Assembly: GCA_022614805.1 (NCBI GenBank)
Contig: JAKEHY010000004.1
Span: forward strand, 1 to 39,483
Reading direction: 5' to 3'
DNA from: Candidatus Zixiibacteriota bacterium
Lineage (GTDB): Bacteria > Zixibacteria > MSB-5A5 > DSPP01
DNA length: 39,483 nt
Shown here: positions 8,568 through 17,335 of the stretch, in pieces
Numbering within the stretch: the stretch's first letter is position 1
Layout: the number at the start of each line of letters is the position of its first letter
Translations under genes and position numbers: made by a program
The notes under the pieces: model-generated
What the model saw: only the letters and a program-made list of their open reading frames with translations
The model's database searches: none
Told to the model about the DNA's origin: nothing

Positions 8568-9700
8568 AACCAGCTGTAGGTATCGACCTTTCGCCACTTT
8601 GCTGGGCACCCCCCTCCGGGATTTCTTACTACGCCTACCATCTGGCCGGTGAGTTGGAGAAATTGGAGCTGCCGTTTCTGCCGGTGTACTTTTTTTTCTC
8701 CCACCGCCCTCTGGCGTTGGAACTCCCGGCGGCTGATTTTGAGCGGGTTAAACGCTTCCCCCTGCCGATGCGGGCCACAAAAAAATTCTGGGATTTCAAT
8801 TGGGGGCAGAAATTGCTGGGTCTTTCGGGCGTGGATTTGTTTTTCGCCACCAATTCGGAAATCCCGGCCCTCTCCAAACGGCAGAAAAAGGTGATGGTTT
8901 TGCACGATTTGTCCAGTTTACGGTTGGACGGCATCTATTCGGGTCACTTCCTGAAGCATCGTCTGGGCGCCATCCGGCGAGGCATCGAGCGGGCCGACTG
9001 GATAGTGGTCGTTTCCGAGGCCACGCGTACCGATTTGCGCGAGCTTTTCTCGTTTCCTGAAAAACGTTGCAAGGTAATTCCCGAAGGGGTTGACCTGCCT
9101 TTCTTCAGTAAAACCGCCCCAAACAAACCATATCCCCTCCCTTACTTCTTTTCCAACGGGATGATTCAACCCCGCAAAAACTTCGTTTCTCTGGCAAAAG
9201 CGTTTCTGGCGGCGGCCAAAGAAGCCGACCTACCCCACCATCTTTTAATAGCGGGAGGCGACGGCTGGAAGGCGGAAGAAATCAAAAAAGCGATCAAATC
9301 CATCGATACGGATAACCGGATTCAATTTTTGGGCTACGTGTCCCGCGTGCAGCTCACGGCTCTCTACCAATATGCGGAGGCTTTTCTCTTCCCCTCCCTA
9401 TATGAGGGATTCGGCCTCCCGGTATTGGAGGCGATGGCCGCCGGCGCGCCGGTTTTGACTTCCAACAATTCGGCTCTTCCGGAAGTGGCCGGGGATGCGG
9501 CTGTTCTGGTGGACCCAAACCGTGTGGAAGCCATCAAAGCAGGCATTCTTTGCCTGGCGACCGACCGGGATTTGAACGGTCAGCTCCGTCAAAAGGGAAA
9601 AATTCGGACTGCAGAATTTTCGTTTTCCCGCACGGCCCAGTTGACGGCCCGGTTTATCTCCGATGTTCTCGCAACGAAAGGTGAAATATGCGGAAATTAG
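8564..9700 (+). CDS. Glycosyltransferase family 4 (GT-B fold)
   Basis: This 378-residue protein begins at a GTG with a strong GGAGG eight bases upstream and overlaps the preceding stop (GTGA). The N-terminal domain opens with VGIDLSPL and includes the acceptor-side VVVSEATRTDL. The C-terminal nucleotide-sugar domain has the E-x7-E signature in EGFGLPVLEAMAAG and the basic segment MIQPRKNF. Retaining GT4 enzymes add hexoses such as mannose or glucose to a lipid-linked acceptor on the cytoplasmic face. Donor and linkage are unknown. It overlaps the next gene by 13 bases. Confidence 0.88.
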   Translation: MKPAVGIDLSPLCWAPPSGISYYAYHLAGELEKLELPFLPVYFFFSHRPLALELPAADFERVKRFPLPMRATKKFWDFNWGQKLLGLSGVDLFFATNSEIPALSKRQKKVMVLHDLSSLRLDGIYSGHFLKHRLGAIRRGIERADWIVVVSEATRTDLRELFSFPEKRCKVIPEGVDLPFFSKTAPNKPYPLPYFFSNGMIQPRKNFVSLAKAFLAAAKEADLPHHLLIAGGDGWKAEEIKKAIKSIDTDNRIQFLGYVSRVQLTALYQYAEAFLFPSLYEGFGLPVLEAMAAGAPVLTSNNSALPEVAGDAAVLVDPNRVEAIKAGILCLATDRDLNGQLRQKGKIRTAEFSFSRTAQLTARFISDVLATKGEICGN

Positions 9701-10551
9701 CCTCGCTTTTTTACCAATGGGCGAAGGTCCTGCTGGGCTCCCGGGCCAAGCAGTTTGCACCGGTGCGGGCGGCGCAACGACTAATCCTGTCCTACCTGAA
9801 AGCCACTTACGCGGTCGTGGACGGACACCCTATGCATCTCGACCGTCGGGATTCTCTTTTCCTCTCCGTCAACCATGGAGCATACGAGCCGTTCGAGACC
9901 GAGCTGATAAAAAAGGAAATCAAAAGAAATTATACGGTGTTGGACCTGGGCGCCAACATCGGCTACTACTCCCTGATTTTTGCCCGGCTGGTAGGGAACC
10001 GGGGAAAGGTTTTCGCTTTTGAGCCGGATGAAAGCAATGCCGCCCTGCTGGAAAAAAACGTTGAAATCAACGGCTATCGAAACGTGTGTATCGTGAAAAA
10101 AGCCGTCTCCGACAAAACGGAAAAAAACCGGCTTTACCTGTCGAAAGAGAATTTCGGGGATCATCGGATATACGATTCCGGAGACCGCCGCCAATCAATA
10201 GAAATCGAAACCGTCCGGCTGGACGATTTATTCAAAAACCGTTCTCCAAAAATCGATTTCATTAAAATGGACATCCAGGGAGCCGAAGGCGGTGCGCTTT
10301 TGGGAATGAGCGAGCTTTTGAAAACGTCCAAAAATCTGAAAATTCTTTCCGAATTCTGGCCGTTCGGGCTGAAAAAATTCGGCACGGAACCGCAGGAGTA
10401 CTTACGGCGACTCGAGGACTTCGGTTTTAAGCTGTATGAAGTAAAGAAATTGGAGAAAAAGCTCGAACCGGTGAATATCCCGACCCTGTTGAACACCTAC
10501 ACCCTCCAAAAACAAAACCATACCAACTTACTATGCCGGAAAGAAAACTAA
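9688..10551 (+). CDS. FkbM-family methyltransferase
   Basis: This 287-residue protein has SAM motif I VLDLGANIGYYSLIFA, strand-2 FAFEPDESN, and the family-typical IDFIKMDIQGAEGGALLGM in the second half. FkbM proteins O-methylate sugars or other small acceptors, and they are common in surface polysaccharide loci. The ribosome site AAAGGTGA precedes the ATG, which lies 13 bases inside the upstream gene. The C-terminal third is lysine-rich and less typical. A sugar substrate is inferred from the locus. Confidence 0.87.
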   Translation: MRKLASLFYQWAKVLLGSRAKQFAPVRAAQRLILSYLKATYAVVDGHPMHLDRRDSLFLSVNHGAYEPFETELIKKEIKRNYTVLDLGANIGYYSLIFARLVGNRGKVFAFEPDESNAALLEKNVEINGYRNVCIVKKAVSDKTEKNRLYLSKENFGDHRIYDSGDRRQSIEIETVRLDDLFKNRSPKIDFIKMDIQGAEGGALLGMSELLKTSKNLKILSEFWPFGLKKFGTEPQEYLRRLEDFGFKLYEVKKLEKKLEPVNIPTLLNTYTLQKQNHTNLLCRKEN

Positions 10552-10639
10552 ATCGTCGGTCGCGCAGGCAACCGAGTGCGCCAACGCGTTTATTTCAGCC
10601 GGGTTTTTGCAGGAGCGGAAACAAAAAGAGGGAAAACCC

Positions 10640-11614
10640 GTGAAATATCTGGTAACCGGCGGCGCTGGATTTATCGGCAGTCACATCGTGGACAGGTTGT
10701 TCGAACTGGGGCACGAAGTGATTGTGCTTGATGATTTTTCTCTGGGACGTGAGGAAAATCTGGTGCGGCATCAAGACAGCCGAAATTTAACCATTTGCCG
10801 AAAAAGCATTTGTGGCGATTTGAGAGACCTCTTCGAGCGGGAATTGCCCTCAGTTGTTTTGCATCTGGCGGCCCTGCCGCGGGTGCAGTTTTCCTTAAAA
10901 AATCCGCTTCTGACCCATCAGGTCAACGTCAACGGCACGGTCAATCTGCTGGAGCACTGCCGCCGGTATGGCGTAAAGCGCTTCGTTTTCTCTTCCAGCT
11001 CTTCGGTGTACGGAATGCAGACCAAACTGCCCCTCGCAGAAAGAATGTCTCCGAAACCGATTTCCCCCTACGCCCTGCAAAAATGGGTGGGGGAACAGTA
11101 TTGCAAGCTGTATCACACCATTTACGGGTTGGAGACGATTTCTCTCCGCTACTTCAATATCTTCGGCCCCCGGCAAAATCCGAATGGTGAATACGCCGGC
11201 CTGATTCCGAAATTCATCCGCTTAATTGAGGCCAACCAGCCGCCGACCATATTCGGCGACGGGGAGCAGGCCCGTGACTTCACCTTCGTTTCGGCGGCGG
11301 TGGAAGCAAACTTACTGGCCGCTGAAACAGAAAGTCCCGCCTGCTTCGGTGGGGTATTCAACGTCGGGGCGGGCGAAAGCGTTTCGGTCAACGAGGTGGC
11401 CCAAAAGCTGTTCCGGCTGGCGGGGAAAAACCCGGCCGCCATTCACGCTCCGGCCATTTTGGAGCCGCGCCACAGCCGCGCCGATACGTCCAGAATTCAA
11501 AAACTCTTCGGCTGGAAATCGAGCGTGCCGTTTGACGCCGGACTGAAGCAGACCTTCGAGTTTTTCACTTCGTTGAAAACGGACAAAAAAACGGCCGAGA
11601 AAGTCGCGGTATGA
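10640..11614 (+). CDS. NAD-dependent sugar epimerase/dehydratase (UDP-glucose 4-epimerase-like)
   Basis: This 324-residue extended short-chain dehydrogenase has the NAD motif TGGAGFIGSHIVD at the N-terminus, the Ser site in SSSSSVYG, and the catalytic pair in SPYALQKWVGE (YxxxK). Later segments (LRYFNIFGPRQNP, GDGEQARDFTFV) match GalE/WbpP/Gne-type epimerases. It most likely makes the 4-epimer of a UDP-hexose or UDP-HexNAc for the repeat unit. The frame could start at TTG 10607, but GTG 10640 has GAGGG a short distance upstream and puts the Rossmann strand directly at the N-terminus. About 88 bases without a gene precede it, the largest gap in the cluster so far. Confidence 0.88.
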   Translation: MKYLVTGGAGFIGSHIVDRLFELGHEVIVLDDFSLGREENLVRHQDSRNLTICRKSICGDLRDLFERELPSVVLHLAALPRVQFSLKNPLLTHQVNVNGTVNLLEHCRRYGVKRFVFSSSSSVYGMQTKLPLAERMSPKPISPYALQKWVGEQYCKLYHTIYGLETISLRYFNIFGPRQNPNGEYAGLIPKFIRLIEANQPPTIFGDGEQARDFTFVSAAVEANLLAAETESPACFGGVFNVGAGESVSVNEVAQKLFRLAGKNPAAIHAPAILEPRHSRADTSRIQKLFGWKSSVPFDAGLKQTFEFFTSLKTDKKTAEKVAV

Positions 11615-13014
11615 GTTTGTCCATCGCGGCCGGCGCCCGATATGTCGAAAAAAGAAAGCTTTTCCAGTTTTTGGGCCTTGCCGCCGGCTTTTCGCTGGCG
11701 GCTCTGCTGTTTGCACTGTTTGGTTTTAAACTGGCGGCAGCGGAGCTGGCGGCTTTTCTCCTTTTGGCCCTCGGTTTTCTGGACTATCCAAAATTTCTGC
11801 TTTCCGCCGTGTTTATCCGTTCGGCGCTGGATGCTTTTACGAATACGGGCCTGCCGCTCGGCCCGTTGAACCTGAATCCGGCCGGTCTGCTGGGTTTGTT
11901 GTTGATTTTTTTTACAGGAATTCACGGTTTCAACAATAAAGAGATTCTCCGATTCCCGGTAGCCAAAGGTTTTCTTCTCTTTCTTCTCTTTTCCACACCC
12001 GCGCTCTTTTCCGCCTTTTGGAATTTCGGAGCGGAAGGGGCCGTCGCCGTAAAAGAATTTATCCGTCTGGCCTCCCTTTTCTGTCTTCTGGTTTCGCTTT
12101 TGGCCTTTTTCAAAACGCCGAAGGAAACCAAAAAGCTTTTTTACGTTTCCCTCGCTTCGCTCGTCGTCCCCTTGGGGGTCGGGTTTTATCAGGTCTTGAC
12201 CGGCACGGGGGACACCTTTTCGACGGCGGGCCAGAATCGCATTTTCGGCACCCTTTTTCATCCCAACACATTTGCCCTCTACCTTTCCGTTTTCCTTGCC
12301 GTCGCTTTGGCCTGGCACAAGGTCGCCCCGACTTTCAGAAAAAAAGTTTTGCTCGGCATCCTTCTGGCCGCCCAGTTTTTGACCTTCAGTTTAAGCGGGC
12401 TGGCGGCAACGGCGGCCGTCTTCGGGATGCATTTCTGGGCCCACAAAAACTTCAAAATACTTTTGCTCGGAACGGTGCTTTTCACCATTCCACTTGCGCT
12501 ATCCGCCAACTGGAAAACCCGCTTTGAACAGGTGGCTGGAATGAAGCTGACCGAGGAAATCCAAACCGGCGAAATTTCCAACTCCTTTTCCTGGCGGGTC
12601 CTGCACTGGTACGTCCTACTTCAATACGCTAAAGAGCATCCGGTCACGGGGTGGGGGCTTTTAACTACCGAAAAAATAACCCCCTGGAAAACTCCTGAAG
12701 GCCAGGGTTATGCCGCCCACAACGACTTCGTCCGGCTCTTTCTTGAATCCGGACTGGTGGGCCTGACCGGGTATTTCATCTTCCTTTTCCATACCGGTCG
12801 ATGGATTTTCCGAAGGAAGGAGGAGGCCGGTCCGAAAGCCGAAGGGCGCCTGGCTCCGGTGCTGAAAGCCGTTTTCGCCGTCCTGATTCTCCTATCGGCG
12901 GGTGCGGCCGAACCGTTGGTGCACACCCCTTTCGTGTACTATTTCCTGACTTTCATCGCTCTCGCAAAAGCGGGTTTTGCTTTTCCTTTAACTCCCGCCC
13001 GGAACGGTCGATAA
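11611..13014 (+). CDS. O-antigen polymerase/ligase-like membrane protein (Wzy/WaaL type)
   Basis: This 467-residue protein has about 11-12 hydrophobic helices and one larger periplasmic loop near residues 305-375. Recognisable O-antigen ligase-family segments are GTLFHPNTFALYL and, after the loop, AHNDFVRLFLESGLVGL. In this cluster it is the obvious candidate for the Wzy polymerase that joins flipped repeat units; ligase (WaaL) activity cannot be excluded because the families share a fold. It overlaps the epimerase stop by 4 bases (ATGA). A 13-base gap separates it from the next gene. Confidence 0.82.
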   Translation: MSLSIAAGARYVEKRKLFQFLGLAAGFSLAALLFALFGFKLAAAELAAFLLLALGFLDYPKFLLSAVFIRSALDAFTNTGLPLGPLNLNPAGLLGLLLIFFTGIHGFNNKEILRFPVAKGFLLFLLFSTPALFSAFWNFGAEGAVAVKEFIRLASLFCLLVSLLAFFKTPKETKKLFYVSLASLVVPLGVGFYQVLTGTGDTFSTAGQNRIFGTLFHPNTFALYLSVFLAVALAWHKVAPTFRKKVLLGILLAAQFLTFSLSGLAATAAVFGMHFWAHKNFKILLLGTVLFTIPLALSANWKTRFEQVAGMKLTEEIQTGEISNSFSWRVLHWYVLLQYAKEHPVTGWGLLTTEKITPWKTPEGQGYAAHNDFVRLFLESGLVGLTGYFIFLFHTGRWIFRRKEEAGPKAEGRLAPVLKAVFAVLILLSAGAAEPLVHTPFVYYFLTFIALAKAGFAFPLTPARNGR

Positions 13015-13027
13015 AAATCAGGGGGAA

Positions 13028-14290
13028 ATGGTGATGGCGTCAAAAAAAATCCTTGCTTCAACGCCGGCAGCGGGAAACGAGTCCTTTTCCTTCAACGGGG
13101 AAAGCCGTTATCCGGTCATTACTTGCTACCCGACCGACCCGCGCGTGCAAAAACTGGGCGGCATCGAAACGGCCGTCTCCGGGTATCTTTCAAAAATCGC
13201 CCCCCAAACGCCGGTCAAGCTGGTGGGCGTGGACGCCCGGGGTGACCTGAAACTCAATCAATGGAACCGAATCAACTGGAACAACGTCTTTTTTGACTTC
13301 TTTCCTCTCTTCGCCGTAAAGGATTTAAATCGCCGCACCTTTCCTCCCTTAAACGCCCGTTTCATCCTTCATCTCTGGGCCAAAAAGCGCCGAATTTTTT
13401 CAGGTCCCGCCGTTCTGAAATTGCACCGGGCTGATCACGTCCTTCCTTTCTGGGGCGATCGCCGCTTTCCGATGGTTTTAACCATCCATGGCACGTCCCA
13501 GCACCTGCGTTTACCAAACGAAAGCTGGATGGCCAGAATTCCACCCCTCTATCTGCTTTTGGAGCGCATCTCCCTTTTGCGGGCAGACAAGATTTTCTGC
13601 GTTCTGGAAGAAGGAGTGCGTCATTACCGAAAACTTCTCGGCTCCCAGAAGGAAAAAGTTGCACTGTTGGAAAACTGGATTGATTTTGATCTTTTTTCCC
13701 CGCAAAAACCGGCCCGCTGCCGCGCGCAATTTGGGTTGCCTTTGAATAAAAAAATTTTGCTCTTCGTGGGCCGGCTGGAAAAGGTGAAAGACCCGGACCT
13801 ACTTTTGCAGACCTTCCGCGAGGTCAAAATCGCCCGGCCGGATGTCCTTTTGGCACTGGCCGGCGACGGCAGCGAAAAAGAAGAACTCATAGCGCGCCAC
13901 ACCGACCTCAAAAATGACGTGATATTCCTCGGAACGGTTCCCCACGCCCGCCTGCCGGAACTTCTTTCCGCCTCCGACTGCCTCCTTTTGACCTCCCACT
14001 TTGAAGGAATGCCCCGCGCCGTTCTGGAAGCGTTGGCCACCGGCGTGCCAGTGGTTTCCACGATGGTCGGCGATGTGACCAAAGTGGTGGTGGCTGGTCA
14101 ATCCGGCTTCGTTGTTCCTACCCGCTATGCCAAGGATTTGGCTGGATGCGTTTTGGAAATTCTGAAAAACCGCCCCACACGGACCGATTGCCGCGCCCCC
14201 GTCCTCCATCTCGATATCCACTCGGTTCTGCGGAAAATTGAGACTACTCACCAACAGATAGCCCAATCGCATTATGGAAAACTGGCCTGA
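13028..14290 (+). CDS. Glycosyltransferase family 4
   Basis: This GT-B glycosyltransferase is 420 residues long from ATG 13028; an ATG at 13034 has better spacing from the GGGGG ribosome site and may be the real start. The donor domain begins near KILLFVGRLEKVKDPDLL and carries the E-x7-E motif in EGMPRAVLEALATGVPVV, with LAGDGSEKEEL and DVIFLGTVPH typical of GT4. The N-terminal domain contains GGIETAVSGYL, close to the GG(I/M)E loop of mannosyl- and glucosyltransferases. It probably adds one sugar of the repeat unit; donor and linkage are unknown. It overlaps the next gene by 17 bases. Confidence 0.87.
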   Translation: MVMASKKILASTPAAGNESFSFNGESRYPVITCYPTDPRVQKLGGIETAVSGYLSKIAPQTPVKLVGVDARGDLKLNQWNRINWNNVFFDFFPLFAVKDLNRRTFPPLNARFILHLWAKKRRIFSGPAVLKLHRADHVLPFWGDRRFPMVLTIHGTSQHLRLPNESWMARIPPLYLLLERISLLRADKIFCVLEEGVRHYRKLLGSQKEKVALLENWIDFDLFSPQKPARCRAQFGLPLNKKILLFVGRLEKVKDPDLLLQTFREVKIARPDVLLALAGDGSEKEELIARHTDLKNDVIFLGTVPHARLPELLSASDCLLLTSHFEGMPRAVLEALATGVPVVSTMVGDVTKVVVAGQSGFVVPTRYAKDLAGCVLEILKNRPTRTDCRAPVLHLDIHSVLRKIETTHQQIAQSHYGKLA

Positions 14291-14978
14291 AAAAAAGCCG
14301 CACAAAAACCGTTTTGAAAACAAACCTTCCGGCCGCATGCATCCGGGCCGGCTGAAAAACGCCGGCCCCGCAACCCCCCTATCTGAATCCATTTGGCAAA
14401 AAAAGCCGCACAAAAAGCCGAGCGGCAGACTGTTGCAAATCGGCTGCCGGGAAGGGAATTTCTTGCTCAACGTAAAGAAGGACTTCGGGGCCGTCTTCGG
14501 AACGGATACCGAGGCGAATATCTTAAAGGAAGCGTCTCGAAGGGGGCTGCCCGTAGCCCAATCGAACGGGGAAAGCCTGCCTTATTTGACTGCCAGTTTT
14601 GACTTTCTGGTGGCTTTTGATGCCGGAAAGTTCGATTCCGCGCCGGGAAAATTTCTGGCCGAATCCTCCCGGGTGCTGAAAAAAGAGGGGGAGATGATCT
14701 TGACGCTTCCCCGCCGCTCAAGCTTAGCCGCCCGGCTTAATAGATACGGTGCAATCGAGGAAAACGCGGTCAACTGGCCCCCGCTCTTTGATGCCGCCGG
14801 TTTGGAAGTTTTCTTTTCAGGCACGGACGCTCTCTGGGACTCGCCGACGTTCCCGCCAGTCCCCTCCTTTTCTCAAAAAGTTTTCTTCTCCGGCCTTTTT
14901 AACCTTTTCTTTTTGATAGAGCCCGCCTTCCCCTGGCAGTTCGGAGAAAAACTGGTCTTCTGGCTCAAGAAAAAATAA
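14274..14978 (+). CDS. SAM-dependent methyltransferase with an unusual basic N-terminus
   Basis: This is a 234-residue protein. Motif I is GRLLQIGCREGNFLL near residue 51, and FDFLVAFDAGKFD and SRVLKKEGEMILTLP fit motifs II and III of Methyltransf_11-like enzymes. The roughly 50 residues before motif I are rich in Lys, Pro and His and contain a repeated KKPHK...PSGR element (see findings). No strong ribosome site precedes ATG 14274, and the Met at residue 22 is an alternative start. The C-terminal hydrophobic stretch (VFFSGLFNLFFLIEPAF) may contact the membrane. Its acceptor is probably a glycolipid or sugar, by context only. Confidence 0.7.
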   Translation: MENWPEKKPHKNRFENKPSGRMHPGRLKNAGPATPLSESIWQKKPHKKPSGRLLQIGCREGNFLLNVKKDFGAVFGTDTEANILKEASRRGLPVAQSNGESLPYLTASFDFLVAFDAGKFDSAPGKFLAESSRVLKKEGEMILTLPRRSSLAARLNRYGAIEENAVNWPPLFDAAGLEVFFSGTDALWDSPTFPPVPSFSQKVFFSGLFNLFFLIEPAFPWQFGEKLVFWLKKK

Positions 14979-15127
14979 TGCTCGCACTCGATTTGACCTG
15001 CTACGACCGGATTGGAAACACTCTGGAACGATTCAGCCCTAAAAAGAAACTTGATTCAAAAAGGAAAAGAGAACTTGAAGCGGTTTTCCTGGCGACAAAC
15101 GGCCCAAAAAACCCGGGCTGTCTATGA
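14978..15127 (+). CDS. Small open frame, 49 residues, translationally coupled
   Basis: The stop of the methyltransferase and this ATG overlap as TAATG, and the frame runs to TGA at 15125-15127, just before the ribosome site of the next gene. The product is basic (PKKKLDSKRKRELEAV in the middle) with no signal peptide or membrane helix. I do not recognise it. It may be a real small protein of the cluster, a leader coupling the two flanking genes, or the N-terminal remnant of a lost gene. The short length leaves real doubt. Confidence 0.35.
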   Translation: MLALDLTCYDRIGNTLERFSPKKKLDSKRKRELEAVFLATNGPKNPGCL

Positions 15128-15138
15128 GGAGGTTTTGA

Positions 15139-15909
15139 ATGGATAGGAACCAACCACAACGTGTTTCGCTTTTGGGGGTGCAAATCGATCCGCTTCCCTT
15201 GGAGAAATTTATGCGGAAGCTGGAAGAGCGGCTGCGCTCCGGCAGGGGGGCCTATGTGGTCACTCCCAACGTGGACCACCTCCTCCGGCTGAAAAAAGAC
15301 GGGCATTTCCGGGAAATCTACCGGCAGGCCAGCTTTGTCGTGCCGGACGGAATGCCCCTCGTCTGGGCTTCCCGCTGGCTGGGAAAACCCCTGCCGGAAC
15401 GCATCACGGGCGCCGATTTGTTTCCGCGGCTCTGCGAACTGGCCGCCCGGCGCGGACATTCCATCTTTCTTCTCGGTTCCACGACGGACGTCTGCCGCCG
15501 CGCCGCCGCCCGTTTGCGCCGGGAACATCGCAAGCTGAAAATCGCCGGTCACTACTCCCCCCCCTTCGGCTTCGAGAAATGCCGGGATGAAATGGAAAAA
15601 ATAGTACGGGTATTAAAACGGACGAAGCCGGACATCGTCTTTGTCGGTTTGGGCGCCCCCAAACAGGAAAAGCTTATTTACCATTTGCGTTCCAAAGTTC
15701 CGGCCAGACTTTTCCTGGGGGTCGGGGCCGCTTTTGACTTCTATTCGGGAGAAAAAAAGCGCGCCCCCCTTTGGGCCCAAAAAGCGGGGCTGGAATGGGC
15801 CTTCCGGCTTTTGGCCGAACCGAAAAGACTATGGAAGCGTTATCTGGTCGACGACCCCCGCTTTTTCTGGTGGGTGGTCAAGGAAAAATTCTGGAGTGTC
15901 AAAGCGTGA
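15139..15909 (+). CDS. WecG/TagA/CpsF-family glycosyltransferase (GT26)
   Basis: This 256-residue protein has the full family signature: TPNVDHLLRL, then SFVVPDGMPLVWASR with the conserved Asp, RITGADLFPRLCE, LLGS near the middle, and VFVGLGAPKQEKLI near residue 175. Family members transfer a sugar such as ManNAcA, ManNAc or glucose to undecaprenyl-diphosphate-linked GlcNAc, often as the second step of repeat-unit assembly. The next gene is the initiating transferase, which fits. A strong GAGGAGG lies seven bases before the ATG. It overlaps the next gene by 4 bases (GTGA). Confidence 0.92.
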   Translation: MDRNQPQRVSLLGVQIDPLPLEKFMRKLEERLRSGRGAYVVTPNVDHLLRLKKDGHFREIYRQASFVVPDGMPLVWASRWLGKPLPERITGADLFPRLCELAARRGHSIFLLGSTTDVCRRAAARLRREHRKLKIAGHYSPPFGFEKCRDEMEKIVRVLKRTKPDIVFVGLGAPKQEKLIYHLRSKVPARLFLGVGAAFDFYSGEKKRAPLWAQKAGLEWAFRLLAEPKRLWKRYLVDDPRFFWWVVKEKFWSVKA

Positions 15910-17333
15910 TTAGCCAGAACCTCACCATCCTGCGGCGCATCCAGCTAATTTTGGATTTAGGCCTGACGGCCCTGGCCTTTCATCTTTCCTGCTTGTTCCG
16001 GGCGGGAATCCCTTTTGAACCGTTCTATCGGGTCATACCCGAAGCGCTCTACATTCGTACGCTTGTTTTAATCCTCCTCGTCTGGCTTGTTCTGCTTTTG
16101 CTTTCTCCCAAGGCCTATCAATACCGGGTAAAAACGGCCGGTTTTTTGGTTCGGGAGGTTGGTCAAATCGTTTTGGCGGGAACTTCCATTCTGGTTCTCC
16201 TTTTTTTCATCTTCGGCCATCCCGCCCAAAGCCGTCTGACCGCGGTCCTATTTGCTTTCATTAATTTTCTTCTTCTTTTCGGCTCCCGGCTGGCTCTTTT
16301 GAAAGCGCTGGAACATTTCCGTCGAAAAGGATTCAACTACTTTCGGGTTTTGGTCGTCGGCTCGGCCGAGCAGGCCCGGCCGGTCTTCGAACGGGCTCTT
16401 CAAAATCCGCACTGGGGCGTTAAACCGATCGGCTTTGTCGATTGGGATAAGCCGAAGTGGCTTTGGAGCTACCGCCCCATACCGCTGGTGGGGCTGTATG
16501 AACACCTGCCCCTGATTTTGACCAACGGCCACGTCGACGCCGTCCTTTTTTCCGACCTCCCCGCCTCGCTCGAAAAGCTTCAGCAGGGGGCGGACTTATG
16601 CCGGATTATCGGCCTCCCCAGTTATCTTTTGACCGGTTGGCTGGTTCAGGCGTCCGAAAAGAGGGTCGCTTCGGCCGGACCGGCCTTTCTCGGCTGGCCG
16701 GTCATCCCCCTCACCGGCCCCCCTCCGCTGCCGTTCGGGATGGCCATAAAATACGCCTTCGACCGGCTTTTCGCCCTCTTGGCCCTAACTCTGTTTTCCC
16801 CGGCGATTCTGGCCCTTGCCGCTCTGGTAAAAACAACCTCCCCCGGCCCGGTCTTCTTCCGGCAGTTGCGGGTCGGGCAAAACGGCCGCAAGTTCTGGAT
16901 GTACAAGTTCCGCACGATGATAGAGGGGGCCCACAAACGTAAAAAGGAGCTTTTGGCGCAAAACGAGATGTCCGGGCCGGTCTTTAAGATGACCGACGAC
17001 CCGCGCACGACCAAATTGGGGCGGTTTTTGCGCAAAACTTCGCTGGACGAACTCCCCCAGTTGTTCAACGTGCTTTTGGGAGAAATGTCTCTGGTCGGCC
17101 CCCGCCCCCCCTTGCCGGAAGAGGTTTTTCAATACCGGCTCGAACACCGCCGCCGGCTTTCCGTCCGCCCCGGTCTAACCTGCCTCTGGCAAATCTCCGG
17201 CCGCAGCAACGTCGATTTTGAAAATTGGATGAAGCTGGACCTGGACTACATCGACGGCTGGAGCCTCTGGAAGGATTTGAAAATCCTCTTCCGCACCCTT
17301 CCGGCCGTGCTTGGGGCCAACGGCGCCAAGTAA
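15906..17333 (+). CDS. Polyprenyl-phosphate hexose-1-phosphate transferase (WbaP/WcaJ type)
   Basis: This is 475 residues from a GTG that overlaps the previous stop. Four or five N-terminal membrane helices (about 1-120) are followed by a Rossmann-like domain (FRVLVVGSAEQARPVFERAL). The C-terminal Bac_transf domain starts with a reentrant helix and carries GPVFFRQLRVGQNGR, MYKFRTM, SLDELPQLFNVLLGEMSLVG, PRPP, and RPGLTCLWQISGRS. It performs the first committed step, loading a sugar phosphate on undecaprenyl phosphate. It closes the cluster and meets tsaD head-to-tail-end with only 2 bases between the two stop codons. Confidence 0.93.
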   Translation: MISQNLTILRRIQLILDLGLTALAFHLSCLFRAGIPFEPFYRVIPEALYIRTLVLILLVWLVLLLLSPKAYQYRVKTAGFLVREVGQIVLAGTSILVLLFFIFGHPAQSRLTAVLFAFINFLLLFGSRLALLKALEHFRRKGFNYFRVLVVGSAEQARPVFERALQNPHWGVKPIGFVDWDKPKWLWSYRPIPLVGLYEHLPLILTNGHVDAVLFSDLPASLEKLQQGADLCRIIGLPSYLLTGWLVQASEKRVASAGPAFLGWPVIPLTGPPPLPFGMAIKYAFDRLFALLALTLFSPAILALAALVKTTSPGPVFFRQLRVGQNGRKFWMYKFRTMIEGAHKRKKELLAQNEMSGPVFKMTDDPRTTKLGRFLRKTSLDELPQLFNVLLGEMSLVGPRPPLPEEVFQYRLEHRRRLSVRPGLTCLWQISGRSNVDFENWMKLDLDYIDGWSLWKDLKILFRTLPAVLGANGAK

Positions 17334-17335
17334 GT

